Part shown: positions 27,687 to 36,830 of the stretch, in pieces
Layout: every line of letters begins with the position of its first letter
Numbering within the stretch: position 1 is the stretch's first letter
Assembly (NCBI RefSeq): GCF_014171595.1
Contig: NZ_CP050451.1
Coordinates: 5,208,001-5,272,000, forward strand
Direction: 5' to 3'
Origin: Massilia sp. Se16.2.3
GTDB taxonomy: Bacteria; Pseudomonadota; Gammaproteobacteria; Burkholderiales; Burkholderiaceae_D
DNA length: 64,000 bases
Notes under the pieces: model-generated
Told to the model about the DNA's origin: nothing
The model's database searches: none
What the model saw: only the letters and a program-made list of their open reading frames with translations
Program-made: the position numbers and the translations under genes

Positions 27687-30092
27687 ATGATCCGTTTGCC
27701 AATCGCCCTGGCGGCGCTGTGCCTCAGCGTGTCCGCTTTCGCAGCCGACCCTTTCGACGACAAATTCCGCCAGCTCGACGAACTGCTGCCGACCCCGACG
27801 ACGATCCGCACGGCTTCCGGCGCACCGGGCCACGCCTACTGGCAGCAACGGGCGGACTACACGATCCGCGCCACGCTCGACGAGGCGAACCGTTCGATCC
27901 GGGCCGCCGAGACGGTCACCTACCACAATAATTCCCCCGACACCCTGCACTACCTGTGGGTGCAGCTCGACCAGAACATCTACAAGCCCAATTCCGACGC
28001 CCGCATGTCGGCCACCTCGGTCGCGCGCGAAGCCTGGGTCAAGCCGCGCAGTCCGGAAGAAGGCATGAAGTTCGACGCCATGCGCACCACGCTCGAAGGC
28101 CTGACCTTCGAGGGCGGCTTCAACATCACGGCCGTCAAGGCGGGCGGACGCAACCTGCCTTTTGTCATCAACCGCACGATGATGCGCATCGACCTGCCGC
28201 AGCCGCTGAAACCCGGCCAGCGCTTCTCGTTCAACGTCGAATGGAACTACAAGATCAACGAGCAGAAGGTGCTCGGCGGCCGCTCGGGCTACGAGAAGTT
28301 CGACGAGGACAAGAACGACCTGTTCGAGATCGCCCAGTGGTTCCCGCGCATGGCGGCCTATTACGACACCTACGGCTGGCAGCACAAGCAGTTCCTCGGC
28401 GCCGGCGAATTCACGCTCGAATTCGGCGACTACGACGTCGAGCTGACGGTGCCCTCGGACCATATCGTCGCTTCCACCGGCACCCTGCAGAACCCGGGTG
28501 CCGTGCTCACGGGCGCGCAGCGCGAGCGCCTCGAGCGCGCCCGGACGGCGAAAAAGCCGGTGCTCATCGTGACGCAGGCGGAAGCGGAAAGCGCGGAGAA
28601 GGCGCGCGCCGGCATCAAGGGCGGCACCAAGACCTGGCACTTCAAGGCGAAAAACGTGCGCGACTTCGCGTTCGCCTCGAGCCGCAAGTTCATCTGGGAT
28701 GCCCAGGGCATCAAGAGCGGCGACACAAGCGTGATGGCCATGTCCTACTACCCGAAGGAAGGCAACCCGCTGTGGGAGAAGTACTCGACCCAGGCGATCG
28801 TCCACACCATCGAGCAGTACAGCAAATACTCCTTCGACTACCCCTACCCGACTGCGATTTCCGTGAACGGCCCGGTAGGCGGCATGGAATACCCGATGAT
28901 CTCGTTTAACGGCCCGCGTCCGACCAAGGACAAGAAGACCGGCGAGATCACCTATGGCAAGCGCACCAAGTACAGCCTGATCGGCGTGATCATCCACGAG
29001 GTAGGCCACAACTACTTCCCGATGATCGTCAACTCGGACGAGCGCCAGTGGACCTGGATGGACGAGGGCATCAACTCCTTCGTGCAGACCCTGGCCCAGG
29101 AAGCCTGGGAAGAGAACTGGCCGGAGATGCGCGGCGAGCCGCGCCTGATCACCGACTACATGAAGAGCCGTAACCAGGTGCCGATCATGACCAATTCCGA
29201 GTCGGTGCTGCAGTTCGGGAACAACGCCTATGCCAAGCCGGCCGCCGCGCTGACCGTGCTGCGCGAGACGGTGCTGGGGCGCGACCTGTTCGACTTCGCC
29301 TTCAAGGAATACGCCCAGCGCTGGAAATTCAAGCGTCCGACCCCGGCCGACTTCTTCCGCACGATGGAAGACGCCTCCGGCACGGACCTCGACTGGTTCT
29401 GGCGCGGCTGGTTCTACGGCACCGACCCGGTGGACGTGAGCATCGACGGGATCAGCGAGTACACCGTCAGCACGCAAAATCCGGAAATCGAAAAGGCCTG
29501 GCGCCGCAAGTTGCGCGAGGCCGAACCGACTTCGCTCTCGGACCAGCGCAACAAGGGCATGCCGCGCCGCGTCGATGCGCATCCCGAGCTGAAGGACTTC
29601 TACAACGAGCACGACGAGTTCACTGTCACGAATGCCGACCGCAACAAGTTCAACGAGTCGCAGGAGAAGCTGGAAGACTGGGAAAAGGCCCTGCTGGCGT
29701 CGAACAAGCACCTCTACCTGGTCGACTTTTCGAATGTCGGCGGGCTGGTGACGCCGCTGGTGCTGGAGATCCAGCTCCAGAGCGGCAAGAAATACGTCGA
29801 GCGCATCCCGGCCGAAGTGTGGCGCTACTCGCCGAAGAAGATCACGAAGCTGATCGTCACCGACGAGCCGATGGTCGGCCTGACGCACGACCCGTATTGG
29901 GAAACGGCCGATATCGACCAGAGCAACAACGCCTGGCCACGCAAGGCCACGCCCTCGCGCCTGGAACTGTTCAAGAGCGAGCCGCCGGGCAACGACCTGA
30001 TGAAGGACTTCAACACCAAGCTGAAGACCAAGGAAGAAAAGGATGCCGCGGCCGAGCAGCCGAAGAAGGAAGCGGCGCCGACCGTGCAATGA
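27687..30092 (+). CDS. Secreted M1-family zinc metallopeptidase, copy 1
   Basis: An 801-residue protein with AGGGGAA before the start and a signal peptide ending SAFAAD. The zinc site is HEVGH (437-441) with the third ligand Glu460 in WTWMDEG, and the substrate-binding loop is GGMEYP (398-403), replacing GAMEN. The catalytic domain is followed by a C-terminal region ending in a Lys/Glu-rich tail. It should cleave peptides in the periplasm or outside. The next gene is a close paralogue. A palindromic repeat lies between them. Confidence 0.92.
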   Translation: MIRLPIALAALCLSVSAFAADPFDDKFRQLDELLPTPTTIRTASGAPGHAYWQQRADYTIRATLDEANRSIRAAETVTYHNNSPDTLHYLWVQLDQNIYKPNSDARMSATSVAREAWVKPRSPEEGMKFDAMRTTLEGLTFEGGFNITAVKAGGRNLPFVINRTMMRIDLPQPLKPGQRFSFNVEWNYKINEQKVLGGRSGYEKFDEDKNDLFEIAQWFPRMAAYYDTYGWQHKQFLGAGEFTLEFGDYDVELTVPSDHIVASTGTLQNPGAVLTGAQRERLERARTAKKPVLIVTQAEAESAEKARAGIKGGTKTWHFKAKNVRDFAFASSRKFIWDAQGIKSGDTSVMAMSYYPKEGNPLWEKYSTQAIVHTIEQYSKYSFDYPYPTAISVNGPVGGMEYPMISFNGPRPTKDKKTGEITYGKRTKYSLIGVIIHEVGHNYFPMIVNSDERQWTWMDEGINSFVQTLAQEAWEENWPEMRGEPRLITDYMKSRNQVPIMTNSESVLQFGNNAYAKPAAALTVLRETVLGRDLFDFAFKEYAQRWKFKRPTPADFFRTMEDASGTDLDWFWRGWFYGTDPVDVSIDGISEYTVSTQNPEIEKAWRRKLREAEPTSLSDQRNKGMPRRVDAHPELKDFYNEHDEFTVTNADRNKFNESQEKLEDWEKALLASNKHLYLVDFSNVGGLVTPLVLEIQLQSGKKYVERIPAEVWRYSPKKITKLIVTDEPMVGLTHDPYWETADIDQSNNAWPRKATPSRLELFKSEPPGNDLMKDFNTKLKTKEEKDAAAEQPKKEAAPTVQ

Positions 30093-30109
30093 TTGCGCTG
30101 TGAGCCCTT

Positions 30110-30143
30110 CGTAGGGTGGACGGGAGACCCGTCCACCCTGCAG
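30110..30143. repeat. Dispersed palindrome between the M1 paralogues
   Basis: AGGGTGGACGGG-AGA-CCCGTCCACCCT forms a 12-bp stem with a three-base loop at 30113-30139, with the conserved CGT in front. It belongs to the dispersed family also seen at 35983, 41168, 45955 and 60091. No T run follows, so it is not a standard terminator. Confidence 0.8.
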
Positions 30144-30203
30144 CCGGTGGTTGCGCTGATCGTGCCGCCACCGGTTTCGTCGTCTAAACCAAATAGCACA
30201 GAA

Positions 30204-32603
30204 ATGATCTTCCAGCACCTCGCGCGTCCGCTTCTCCTCGGCTTCGCGCTGACATTGACCCTGTCCACCCACGCCGCCGACAAGTTCGACGACAAGTTCC
30301 GCCAGCTCGACGAATTGCTGCCCACGCCCGGCATCACCCGCACCGCTTCGGGCGCGCCGGGCCACGCCTACTGGCAGCAGCGCGCCGACTATCGGCTGCG
30401 TGCCACGCTCGACGAAGGCCGCCGCGCCGTCAGCGGCAGTGGCACCATCACTTACCACAACAATTCGCCCGATACCCTGTCCTACCTGTGGGTGCAGCTG
30501 GACCAGAACATGTTCCGGGCCGATTCCGACAACCGCAAGATCGCCACCATCCCTTCGCGCGAATCCTGGCAAAAGACGGGTGCCGACGGCGTCAAGTTCG
30601 ACGCCCTGCGCAGCAATTTCGACAGCCGCGCCTTCGAGGGCGGCGTCACGGTCACCAGCGTGAAAGGTACCGACGGCCGTCCGCTCGCCCACGCCATCAA
30701 TGGCACCATGATGCGCATCGACCTGCCCCGGCCCTTGACGAGCGGCGCGCGCGTGTCCTTCGACCTCGCATGGCGCTTCAACATCCCGGAAGCGAACATC
30801 GTCGGCCGCCGCATGGGCTACGAGCGCTTCGACAAGGAAGACCGGAACGACATTTTTGAAATCGCCCAGTGGTTCCCGCGCATGGCGGCCTATTACGATG
30901 CCGCCGGCTGGCAGAACAAGCAGTACCTGGGCGACGGCGAATTCACGCTCGAATTCGGCGACTACGATGTCGAGCTGACGGTACCAGCGGACCATATCGT
31001 CGCCGCTACCGGCACCCTGCAGAACCCGGGCGCGGTCTTGAGCGCCGCCCAGCGCGAGCGCCTCGAGCGCGCCCGCACGGCGAAAAAGCCGGTGCTCATC
31101 GTCACGCAAGCGGAAGCGGAAGCCGCCGAAAAGGCGCGCGCAGGCGCGAACGGCGCCACCAGAACCTGGCGCTTCAGGGCCGACAACGTGCGCGACTTCG
31201 CCTTTGCCTCCAGCCGCAAGTTCATCTGGGACGCCCAGGGCGTCAGGAGCGGCGACAGCACGGTGCTGGCCATGTCCTACTATCCGAAGGAAGGCAACCC
31301 ACTGTGGGAGAAGTATTCGACCCAGGCCGTCATCCACACCATCGAGCAGTACAACAAGTACGCCTTCGACTATCCGTACCCGGTCGCCATTTCCGTCAAC
31401 GGCCCGGTGGGCGGCATGGAATACCCGATGATCTCGTTTAACGGCGGACGCCCGACAAAAGACAAGAAGACGGGCGAATTGACGTATTCGAAGGCGACCA
31501 AATATGGCCTGATCGGCGTGATCATCCACGAGGTCGGCCACAACTACTATCCGATGATCGTCAATTCGGACGAGCGCCAGTGGACCTGGATGGACGAGGG
31601 CCTGAACTCCTTCCTCGAGTACCTGGCCGAGCAGGCCTGGGAAGACGGCTTTCCTTCGCGCCGCGGCGAGCCGCGCGCCATCGTCGACTACATGAAGAGC
31701 CGCAACCAGACGCCGATCATGACCAATTCCGAATCGGTCCTGCAGCGCGGCCCGAACGCCTACGGCAAGCCGGCCACCGCCCTGAACATCCTGCGCGAGA
31801 CGGTGCTGGGGCGCGAACTGTTCGACTTCGCTTTCAAGGAATACGGCCGCCGCTGGAAGTTCAAGCGGCCCACGCCGGCGGACCTGTTCCGCACCATGGA
31901 AGACGCCTCCGGCACGGACCTCGACTGGTTCTGGCGCGGCTGGTTCTACACGACCGACCCGGTGGATGTGAGCATCGACGGCATCAGCGAGTACACCGTC
32001 AGTACGCAGAATCCGGAGCTCGAGAAGGCCTGGCGCCGCAAGCTGCGCGATGCCGAACCGCTGTCCATCAGCGACCAGCGCAACAAGGGCATGCCGCGCC
32101 GCGTCGATGCGCATCCGGAACTGAAGGACTTCTACAACGAACACGACGAATTCACCGTCACGAATGCCGACCGCAACAAGTTCAACGCGTCGCAGGACAA
32201 GCTGGAAGACTGGGAAAAGGCCCTGCTGGCATCGAACAAGCACCTGTACCTGGTCGACTTCTCGAACGTCGGCGGCCTGGTGACGCCGCTGGTGCTGGAA
32301 ATCGAACTCCAGAGCGGCAAGAAGTACGTCGAGCGCATCCCGGCCGAAGTGTGGCGCTACTCGCCGAAGAAGATCACGAAGCTGCTTGTCCTCGATGAGC
32401 CAATGGTGGGGTTGACCCAGGACCCGTATTGGGAAACGGCCGACATCGACCAGGGCAACAATGCCTGGCCGCGCAAGGTGACGCCGTCGCGCCTGGAATT
32501 GTTCAAGACCCAGCCGCCTGGGAACGACCTGATGAAGGATTTCAATGCGCCCATGAAGAAGCCGGAAGCAGCGACGACCCCGCCGGCAAAGGTCGCGCCA
32601 TGA
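30204..32603 (+). CDS. Secreted M1-family zinc metallopeptidase, copy 2
   Basis: A 799-residue paralogue of the preceding gene. The start is MIFQHLARPLLLGFALTLTL with a signal peptide ending THAAD. HEVGH (442-446), WTWMDEG and GGMEYP are all kept. Long blocks, such as the one from QWFPRMAAYYD to the C-terminal SPKKITKL, are nearly identical to copy 1, while the first 150 residues and the C-terminal tail diverge. This indicates a tandem duplication followed by divergence or partial gene conversion. It overlaps the DUF6702 gene by ATGA. Confidence 0.92.
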   Translation: MIFQHLARPLLLGFALTLTLSTHAADKFDDKFRQLDELLPTPGITRTASGAPGHAYWQQRADYRLRATLDEGRRAVSGSGTITYHNNSPDTLSYLWVQLDQNMFRADSDNRKIATIPSRESWQKTGADGVKFDALRSNFDSRAFEGGVTVTSVKGTDGRPLAHAINGTMMRIDLPRPLTSGARVSFDLAWRFNIPEANIVGRRMGYERFDKEDRNDIFEIAQWFPRMAAYYDAAGWQNKQYLGDGEFTLEFGDYDVELTVPADHIVAATGTLQNPGAVLSAAQRERLERARTAKKPVLIVTQAEAEAAEKARAGANGATRTWRFRADNVRDFAFASSRKFIWDAQGVRSGDSTVLAMSYYPKEGNPLWEKYSTQAVIHTIEQYNKYAFDYPYPVAISVNGPVGGMEYPMISFNGGRPTKDKKTGELTYSKATKYGLIGVIIHEVGHNYYPMIVNSDERQWTWMDEGLNSFLEYLAEQAWEDGFPSRRGEPRAIVDYMKSRNQTPIMTNSESVLQRGPNAYGKPATALNILRETVLGRELFDFAFKEYGRRWKFKRPTPADLFRTMEDASGTDLDWFWRGWFYTTDPVDVSIDGISEYTVSTQNPELEKAWRRKLRDAEPLSISDQRNKGMPRRVDAHPELKDFYNEHDEFTVTNADRNKFNASQDKLEDWEKALLASNKHLYLVDFSNVGGLVTPLVLEIELQSGKKYVERIPAEVWRYSPKKITKLLVLDEPMVGLTQDPYWETADIDQGNNAWPRKVTPSRLELFKTQPPGNDLMKDFNAPMKKPEAATTPPAKVAP

Positions 32604-33094
32604 GCACCGGCCGCTTCAAGGCGCTGGTCGCCGCCACCCTGCTGGTCGCCAGCGCGCTGGTGTCGGCGCACCGCTTCCACGCCGGGATCACGGACATGTC
32701 GTTCAACGCGCGCAGCGGCAGTACCGAGATCGTGCACACCTACATGGCGCACGACGTCGAGGCCCTGCTGGCCAACCTGTACGGTCGCCAATTCGACCTG
32801 TCAGATCCCGAAGACCAGGACGTGCTGCGCAAGTATGTCGAGCCGCGCTTCTGGCTGCAGGGGCAGGACAAGGCACGCCTGAACACGCGCTGGGTCGGCA
32901 TGACGATCGACGCCGAGCGCGTCGTCATCTACCAGGAGATGGAACATACCCCGCTATGGAAGGCCAGCGTCGTCCACGATGCCGTGCTGGTCGACTTCCT
33001 GCCCGACCAGGTCAACACCGTCAACCTCGACGAGGGTAACGGCGTGCGCACCCTCACCTTCAACCGTACTGTCACCGAGCAGCCGGCGCGCTGA
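32600..33094 (+). CDS. DUF6702 family secreted protein
   Basis: A 164-residue protein with a signal peptide (LVAATLLVASALVSA) and the family opening HRFHAGITDMSFN. Several His residues lie in the mature part (HRFH, HTYMAHD). DUF6702 has no established function. The start overlaps the M1 peptidase stop as ATGA and the TonB receptor follows after eight bases, so the three are probably cotranscribed. A link to metal or peptide acquisition is inference from context. Confidence 0.82.
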   Translation: MSTGRFKALVAATLLVASALVSAHRFHAGITDMSFNARSGSTEIVHTYMAHDVEALLANLYGRQFDLSDPEDQDVLRKYVEPRFWLQGQDKARLNTRWVGMTIDAERVVIYQEMEHTPLWKASVVHDAVLVDFLPDQVNTVNLDEGNGVRTLTFNRTVTEQPAR

Positions 33095-33102
33095 CACCGA
33101 CC

Positions 33103-35133
33103 GTGCCGAATCTCCGCTGCCTTCCCTGCGCATTGGCTGCGCTGCTTGCCTGCCCCGTCCAGGCCGACGACCTGGTGCTGCAGCGGGTGCTGGTCGAAGG
33201 TTCGCGCATGAGCCAGCTCGGCATCGCGGAATCCGCCAATGCCGGCACGGTCAGCCAGAAGGAACTGGCCGCGCGCACGGCCTACCGCCCCGGCGAAATG
33301 CTCGAAGCGATGCCCGGCCTGATCGCCAGCCAGCACAGCGGCGAAGGCAAGGCCAACCAGTTCTACCTGCGCGGCTTCAATCTCGACCACGGCACCGATC
33401 TCGCCACCTCGGTCGACGGCATGCCGGTCAACCAGCGCAGCCACGCGCACGGCCAGGGCTGGACCGACGTGAATTTCCTGATTCCTGAACTGGTCGGCCG
33501 TCTCGACTACCGCAAGGGCCCGTATTCCGCGAGGAACGGCGACTTTTCGGCTGCCGGTAGCGCCGATGTCAGTTATGCCAGCCGCCTGGCGAAGAACATT
33601 GCCAACCTCACGCTGGGCGAGTACGGCCATGCGCGTGCCATGGTGGCCGGCTCGCCCGAGCTGGCCGGCGGTACCCTGCTGTATGCGCTCGAAGCGCTGC
33701 ATAACGACGGCCCGTGGACGCGGCCGGACGACTACCGCAAGGTCAACGGCGTGCTGCGCTATAGCCGCGGCTACGCGAACAATGGCTGGAACGTGACGGC
33801 GATGGCTTACCGCGGCCGCTGGCACGCGAGCGACCAGATCCCGCTGCGCGCGGTCGATGCCGGCACGCTCGGTCGCTTCGATGCAATCGACGACACCGAC
33901 GGCGGCAATGCGCGTCGATTCAGCCTGTCCGGCGCCTGGCGCCAGACCGGCAACGATGCGGCGACAAAGCTCAGCGCTTACCTGATCCGCAACCAGCTGG
34001 CGCTGTTCTCGAATTTCACCTACTTCCTGAACGACCCGGTGAACGGCGACCAGTTCGCCCAGCCGGACCGGCGCGTCACCTCGGGCCTCGACGCCAGTCA
34101 CACCCTGCACCTGCACCGCGGCGAGACGATGGCTTCCGACCTGACCGTTGGCGCGCGTCTGCAGAACGACAACATCTTCAACGGCTTGTACGACACCCGC
34201 GCCCGTGCACGCCTGTCGACCACGCGCGAAGACCATATCGTCGAGACCAGTGGCGCCGTGTTCGTGGAGAGCGCGACACGCTGGAGCGAGGCCGTGCGCA
34301 CGGTGGTGGGCCTGCGCGCCGACCGCTACCGCTTCGATGTCAGGAGCGACCGCGCCGCCAATTCGGGCCGCGCCGGCGACACCCAGGTGAGCCCCTCGTT
34401 CAGCCTGATCCTCGCGCCCCTTCCCGCGACCGAGTTCTACCTGAATGTTGGCCACGGCTTTCACAGCAACGACGCGCGCGGCACGGTGGCAAGGATCGAT
34501 CCGGCCAGCGGCGACCCGCTGGAACGCGCCCCGGGACTGGTGCGCGCACGCGGCATGGAACTGGGCCTGCGTACCGAAGCCATCCCGCGCATGCAGACGG
34601 CGCTGTCGCTGTATCGCCTCGATATCGCCTCGGAACTGACCTACATCGGCGACGCCGGCACGACCGAGGCGGGCGAGGCCAGCCGCCGCACCGGCGTCGA
34701 GTTCTCGAACTACTGGAAGCCTTGGAAGTGGCTGTCGCTGGACCTGGACGCGGCCTTTGCCCGGGCACGTTCACGCTCGGGCGCACGCATACCGGGCGCG
34801 GTGGAAGGCGTCGGCCAGCTGGCCCTGACGCTGGGCAAACTCGGCCCCTGGTCGGGAGCCCTGCGCCTGCGCTACTTCGGCCCGCGCCCGCTGGTCGAGG
34901 ACAACAGCGTGCGCTCGCATGCCAGCACCACGCTCAACGGCCGCATCGGCTACCGGATCGGCAAGGACATGCAGCTCGAACTGGAAGGCTTCAACCTGGC
35001 CAACCGGCGCGATTCCGCCATCGACTACTACTATGCCTCGCAGCTGGCGGGCGAGGCCGCGCCGCGCGAGGACATCCATTTCCATCCGATCGAGCCGCGC
35101 AGCCTGCGCCTCTCCGTCACCAAAACCTGGTAG
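33103..35133 (+). CDS. TonB-dependent outer-membrane receptor
   Basis: A 676-residue receptor. The start is GTG at 33103 (MPNLRCLPCALAALLACPVQ), eight bases after the DUF6702 stop, with a signal peptide ending VQADD. The plug domain shows the usual FYLRGFNLDHGTDLATSVDG, and a 22-strand barrel follows, ending SLRLSVTKTW with a terminal aromatic residue. It should import a TonB-energised substrate. The upstream secreted peptidases suggest a peptide or a metal-peptide complex, but the barrel does not identify it. No TonB gene is nearby. Confidence 0.9.
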   Translation: MPNLRCLPCALAALLACPVQADDLVLQRVLVEGSRMSQLGIAESANAGTVSQKELAARTAYRPGEMLEAMPGLIASQHSGEGKANQFYLRGFNLDHGTDLATSVDGMPVNQRSHAHGQGWTDVNFLIPELVGRLDYRKGPYSARNGDFSAAGSADVSYASRLAKNIANLTLGEYGHARAMVAGSPELAGGTLLYALEALHNDGPWTRPDDYRKVNGVLRYSRGYANNGWNVTAMAYRGRWHASDQIPLRAVDAGTLGRFDAIDDTDGGNARRFSLSGAWRQTGNDAATKLSAYLIRNQLALFSNFTYFLNDPVNGDQFAQPDRRVTSGLDASHTLHLHRGETMASDLTVGARLQNDNIFNGLYDTRARARLSTTREDHIVETSGAVFVESATRWSEAVRTVVGLRADRYRFDVRSDRAANSGRAGDTQVSPSFSLILAPLPATEFYLNVGHGFHSNDARGTVARIDPASGDPLERAPGLVRARGMELGLRTEAIPRMQTALSLYRLDIASELTYIGDAGTTEAGEASRRTGVEFSNYWKPWKWLSLDLDAAFARARSRSGARIPGAVEGVGQLALTLGKLGPWSGALRLRYFGPRPLVEDNSVRSHASTTLNGRIGYRIGKDMQLELEGFNLANRRDSAIDYYYASQLAGEAAPREDIHFHPIEPRSLRLSVTKTW

Positions 35134-35187
35134 GCGACGCCGGCGGGCACCTTCACTCCTGCCGGGGAAAGGTGCTACGCTAGCGGG

Positions 35188-35925
35188 ATGACAACATCCG
35201 AACCACCCTTCACCGACCCTTCCCGCATAGCCGACGCCTTGCGCGGCGAAGGCTATGCGCTGGTGCGCCCGCAGGACGTGGCGCGCCTGGCCGGCTGCAG
35301 CCTGGCCGAGCTGGACACGCTGGCAGCGAGCTGGGACCGCCTCGAACTGGACAACTACCTGAAGGACGGCGGCCGCTACCGGCGCCGCCGCCATTCCTGC
35401 TTCGTCGATACCGCCGGGAAGCTGGTGCAGACGCCGCACCGCGCGCACTGGCAGCCGGTCGAGTACAACGCCCTGCACGGCGGCATGCATCGCCTGTTCG
35501 AGCCGATCGAGCTTGATACCATCGCCAACCCGGCCTGGCAACGCCTGCTGGGCGCCCTCGGCGCCGTCTGCACGAGCGTGCGCAATGTCCAGCCCCGGTA
35601 CGTGGAAGCGCACCAGTTCCGCATCGATACCGCCGACGGCATCGGCCGCCCGACGCCGGAAGGCGCGCACCGCGACGGCGTCGATTTCGTCGCCGTGATC
35701 CTGGTCCAGCGCCACGGCATCAAGGGCGGCGAGACGCGCGTGTTCGAAGCGAACGGTCCGCGCGGCCAGCGCTTCACGATGCAGGAACCCTGGACCCTGC
35801 TGCTGCTCGACGACGCGGCCGTGATCCACGAGTCGACCCCGATCCAGCCGCTGGCGGAGCATGGGCATCGCGATACGCTGGTGCTGACCTGGCGCGCGGG
35901 AAGCTTCCAGGGCGAAGGGGTGTAA
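35188..35925 (+). CDS. 2OG-Fe dioxygenase (PF10014, isoleucine-hydroxylase-like family)
   Basis: A 245-residue oxygenase. The family motif EGAHRDGVDFVAV carries the iron ligands His161 and Asp163, and VIHESTPI carries His214; an Arg near the end (LTWRAG) could bind 2-oxoglutarate. PF10014 includes free-amino-acid hydroxylases such as L-isoleucine dioxygenase, so hydroxylation of an amino acid is a reasonable but unproved expectation. It lies 54 bases after the TonB receptor, perhaps in the same transcript. Confidence 0.85.
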   Translation: MTTSEPPFTDPSRIADALRGEGYALVRPQDVARLAGCSLAELDTLAASWDRLELDNYLKDGGRYRRRRHSCFVDTAGKLVQTPHRAHWQPVEYNALHGGMHRLFEPIELDTIANPAWQRLLGALGAVCTSVRNVQPRYVEAHQFRIDTADGIGRPTPEGAHRDGVDFVAVILVQRHGIKGGETRVFEANGPRGQRFTMQEPWTLLLLDDAAVIHESTPIQPLAEHGHRDTLVLTWRAGSFQGEGV

Positions 35926-35982
35926 GGTTCGCGAACGCTGGGCTTTGGCATGAGCGCCACCCTACGGCTGCTGCCAGGTAAC

Positions 35983-36011
35983 GCGTGGGCACGGAGTGCC
36001 CACCCTGCGGC
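35983..36011. repeat. Dispersed palindrome
   Basis: GTGGGCAC-GGA-GTGCCCAC at 35985-36003, with CG in front and CCTGCGG behind. A half-site, GCCACCCTACGG, lies just upstream near 35957. This is the same family as the other dispersed palindromes. The gap 35926-36279 otherwise holds only the leftward terminator. Confidence 0.75.
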
Positions 36012-36025
36012 TGGCGAATACAGGC

Positions 36026-36060
36026 AAAAAAAACGCCCGCGTACCTGGGGGTAGCGGGCG
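36026..36060 (-). terminator. Rho-independent terminator (leftward)
   Basis: Read leftward, a CGCCCGC/GCGGGCG stem with a 13-base loop is followed by eight T. It would end transcription from the small secreted-protein gene that starts at 36669. Confidence 0.75.
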
Positions 36061-36279
36061 GCAATCCAGTATTTCGGAGAAAACTGGAGGAGACAGTTCC
36101 AATATAGCGCGATTTTTTGTGCATCGCAATACGGTAGAACTACGAGCGCGTCTCAAAGCTTCCCCCGTTTTCGTAAGAATTTTCTGACGCCTTGCATGTG
36201 ACATGCATATTTTTGGTGCGGCGCATCATGATCGTGCAACCGGGACCGCCTATGCACCATCACTGGGCGCCCCCTGCTG

Positions 36280-36669
36280 TCAGCCCTGCCGTATGCTGCC
36301 CTGCGGCGTGCTCGGCTGGTCGGTGACGGCGCAGGCGGGCCGGTCCTGGACAGCGCCGCCATCTGCCTTGACCTTTTCCTGTCCAGCCTGTCTTGCCGTG
36401 GCGACCGCCATGGCACGTGACGATGCACTGTGCGTTTCCCGGGGTAGCCACGTGGCGGGTGCCACCGTGCCCAGTTGCGGTTGAGGCCGTGTACTTGCCC
36501 TGGCCGGCAGGGCACCGAGGGCCTGGTCAGGCGCATCGGCGCCGCAGGGCGATCCGGATGGTGCCGAGTTCGCCGCCGGTCCTGGGGCGCCGGCGGAGGC
36601 GCCCTCCTGCGCGCTGGCAAATACGGGGAGTGCCGCCCACATGGCGGCAAGCAGCAAGGAATGGTTCAT
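36280..36669 (-). CDS. Small secreted protein, unknown
   Basis: A 129-residue protein. The start at 36669 has a strong AAGGAGG site. A signal peptide, MNHSLLLAAMWAALPVFASA, is followed by a low-complexity Ala/Pro/Gly/Ser-rich region with three Cys. No domain is recognised. Its stop lies 220 bases before a leftward terminator, which supports it as a transcribed unit. The C-terminal portion may be affected by an undetected frameshift. Confidence 0.55.
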   Translation of the reverse strand: MNHSLLLAAMWAALPVFASAQEGASAGAPGPAANSAPSGSPCGADAPDQALGALPARASTRPQPQLGTVAPATWLPRETHSASSRAMAVATARQAGQEKVKADGGAVQDRPACAVTDQPSTPQGSIRQG

Positions 36670-36830
36670 CGCGGCCTCCTTCAAAACGTCCATTGTAGTA
36701 CCCGCGCCGACCGCGGGCGCCGGCCCAAAAATCGCGGAAGCGGCGTCGGCTTGTCATGCAATTTGATAAACTCCTTCATTGCGTCCTTACACGCGCAACC
36801 CGCTCCATCACGCAACCGGAACCCACGCCC

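Noticed and set aside
27645..32243. 1,532-codon open frame on the minus strand
   Set aside because: It is the antisense shadow of the two M1 peptidase genes; high GC keeps that frame open, and the plus-strand products have clear zinc sites and signal peptides.
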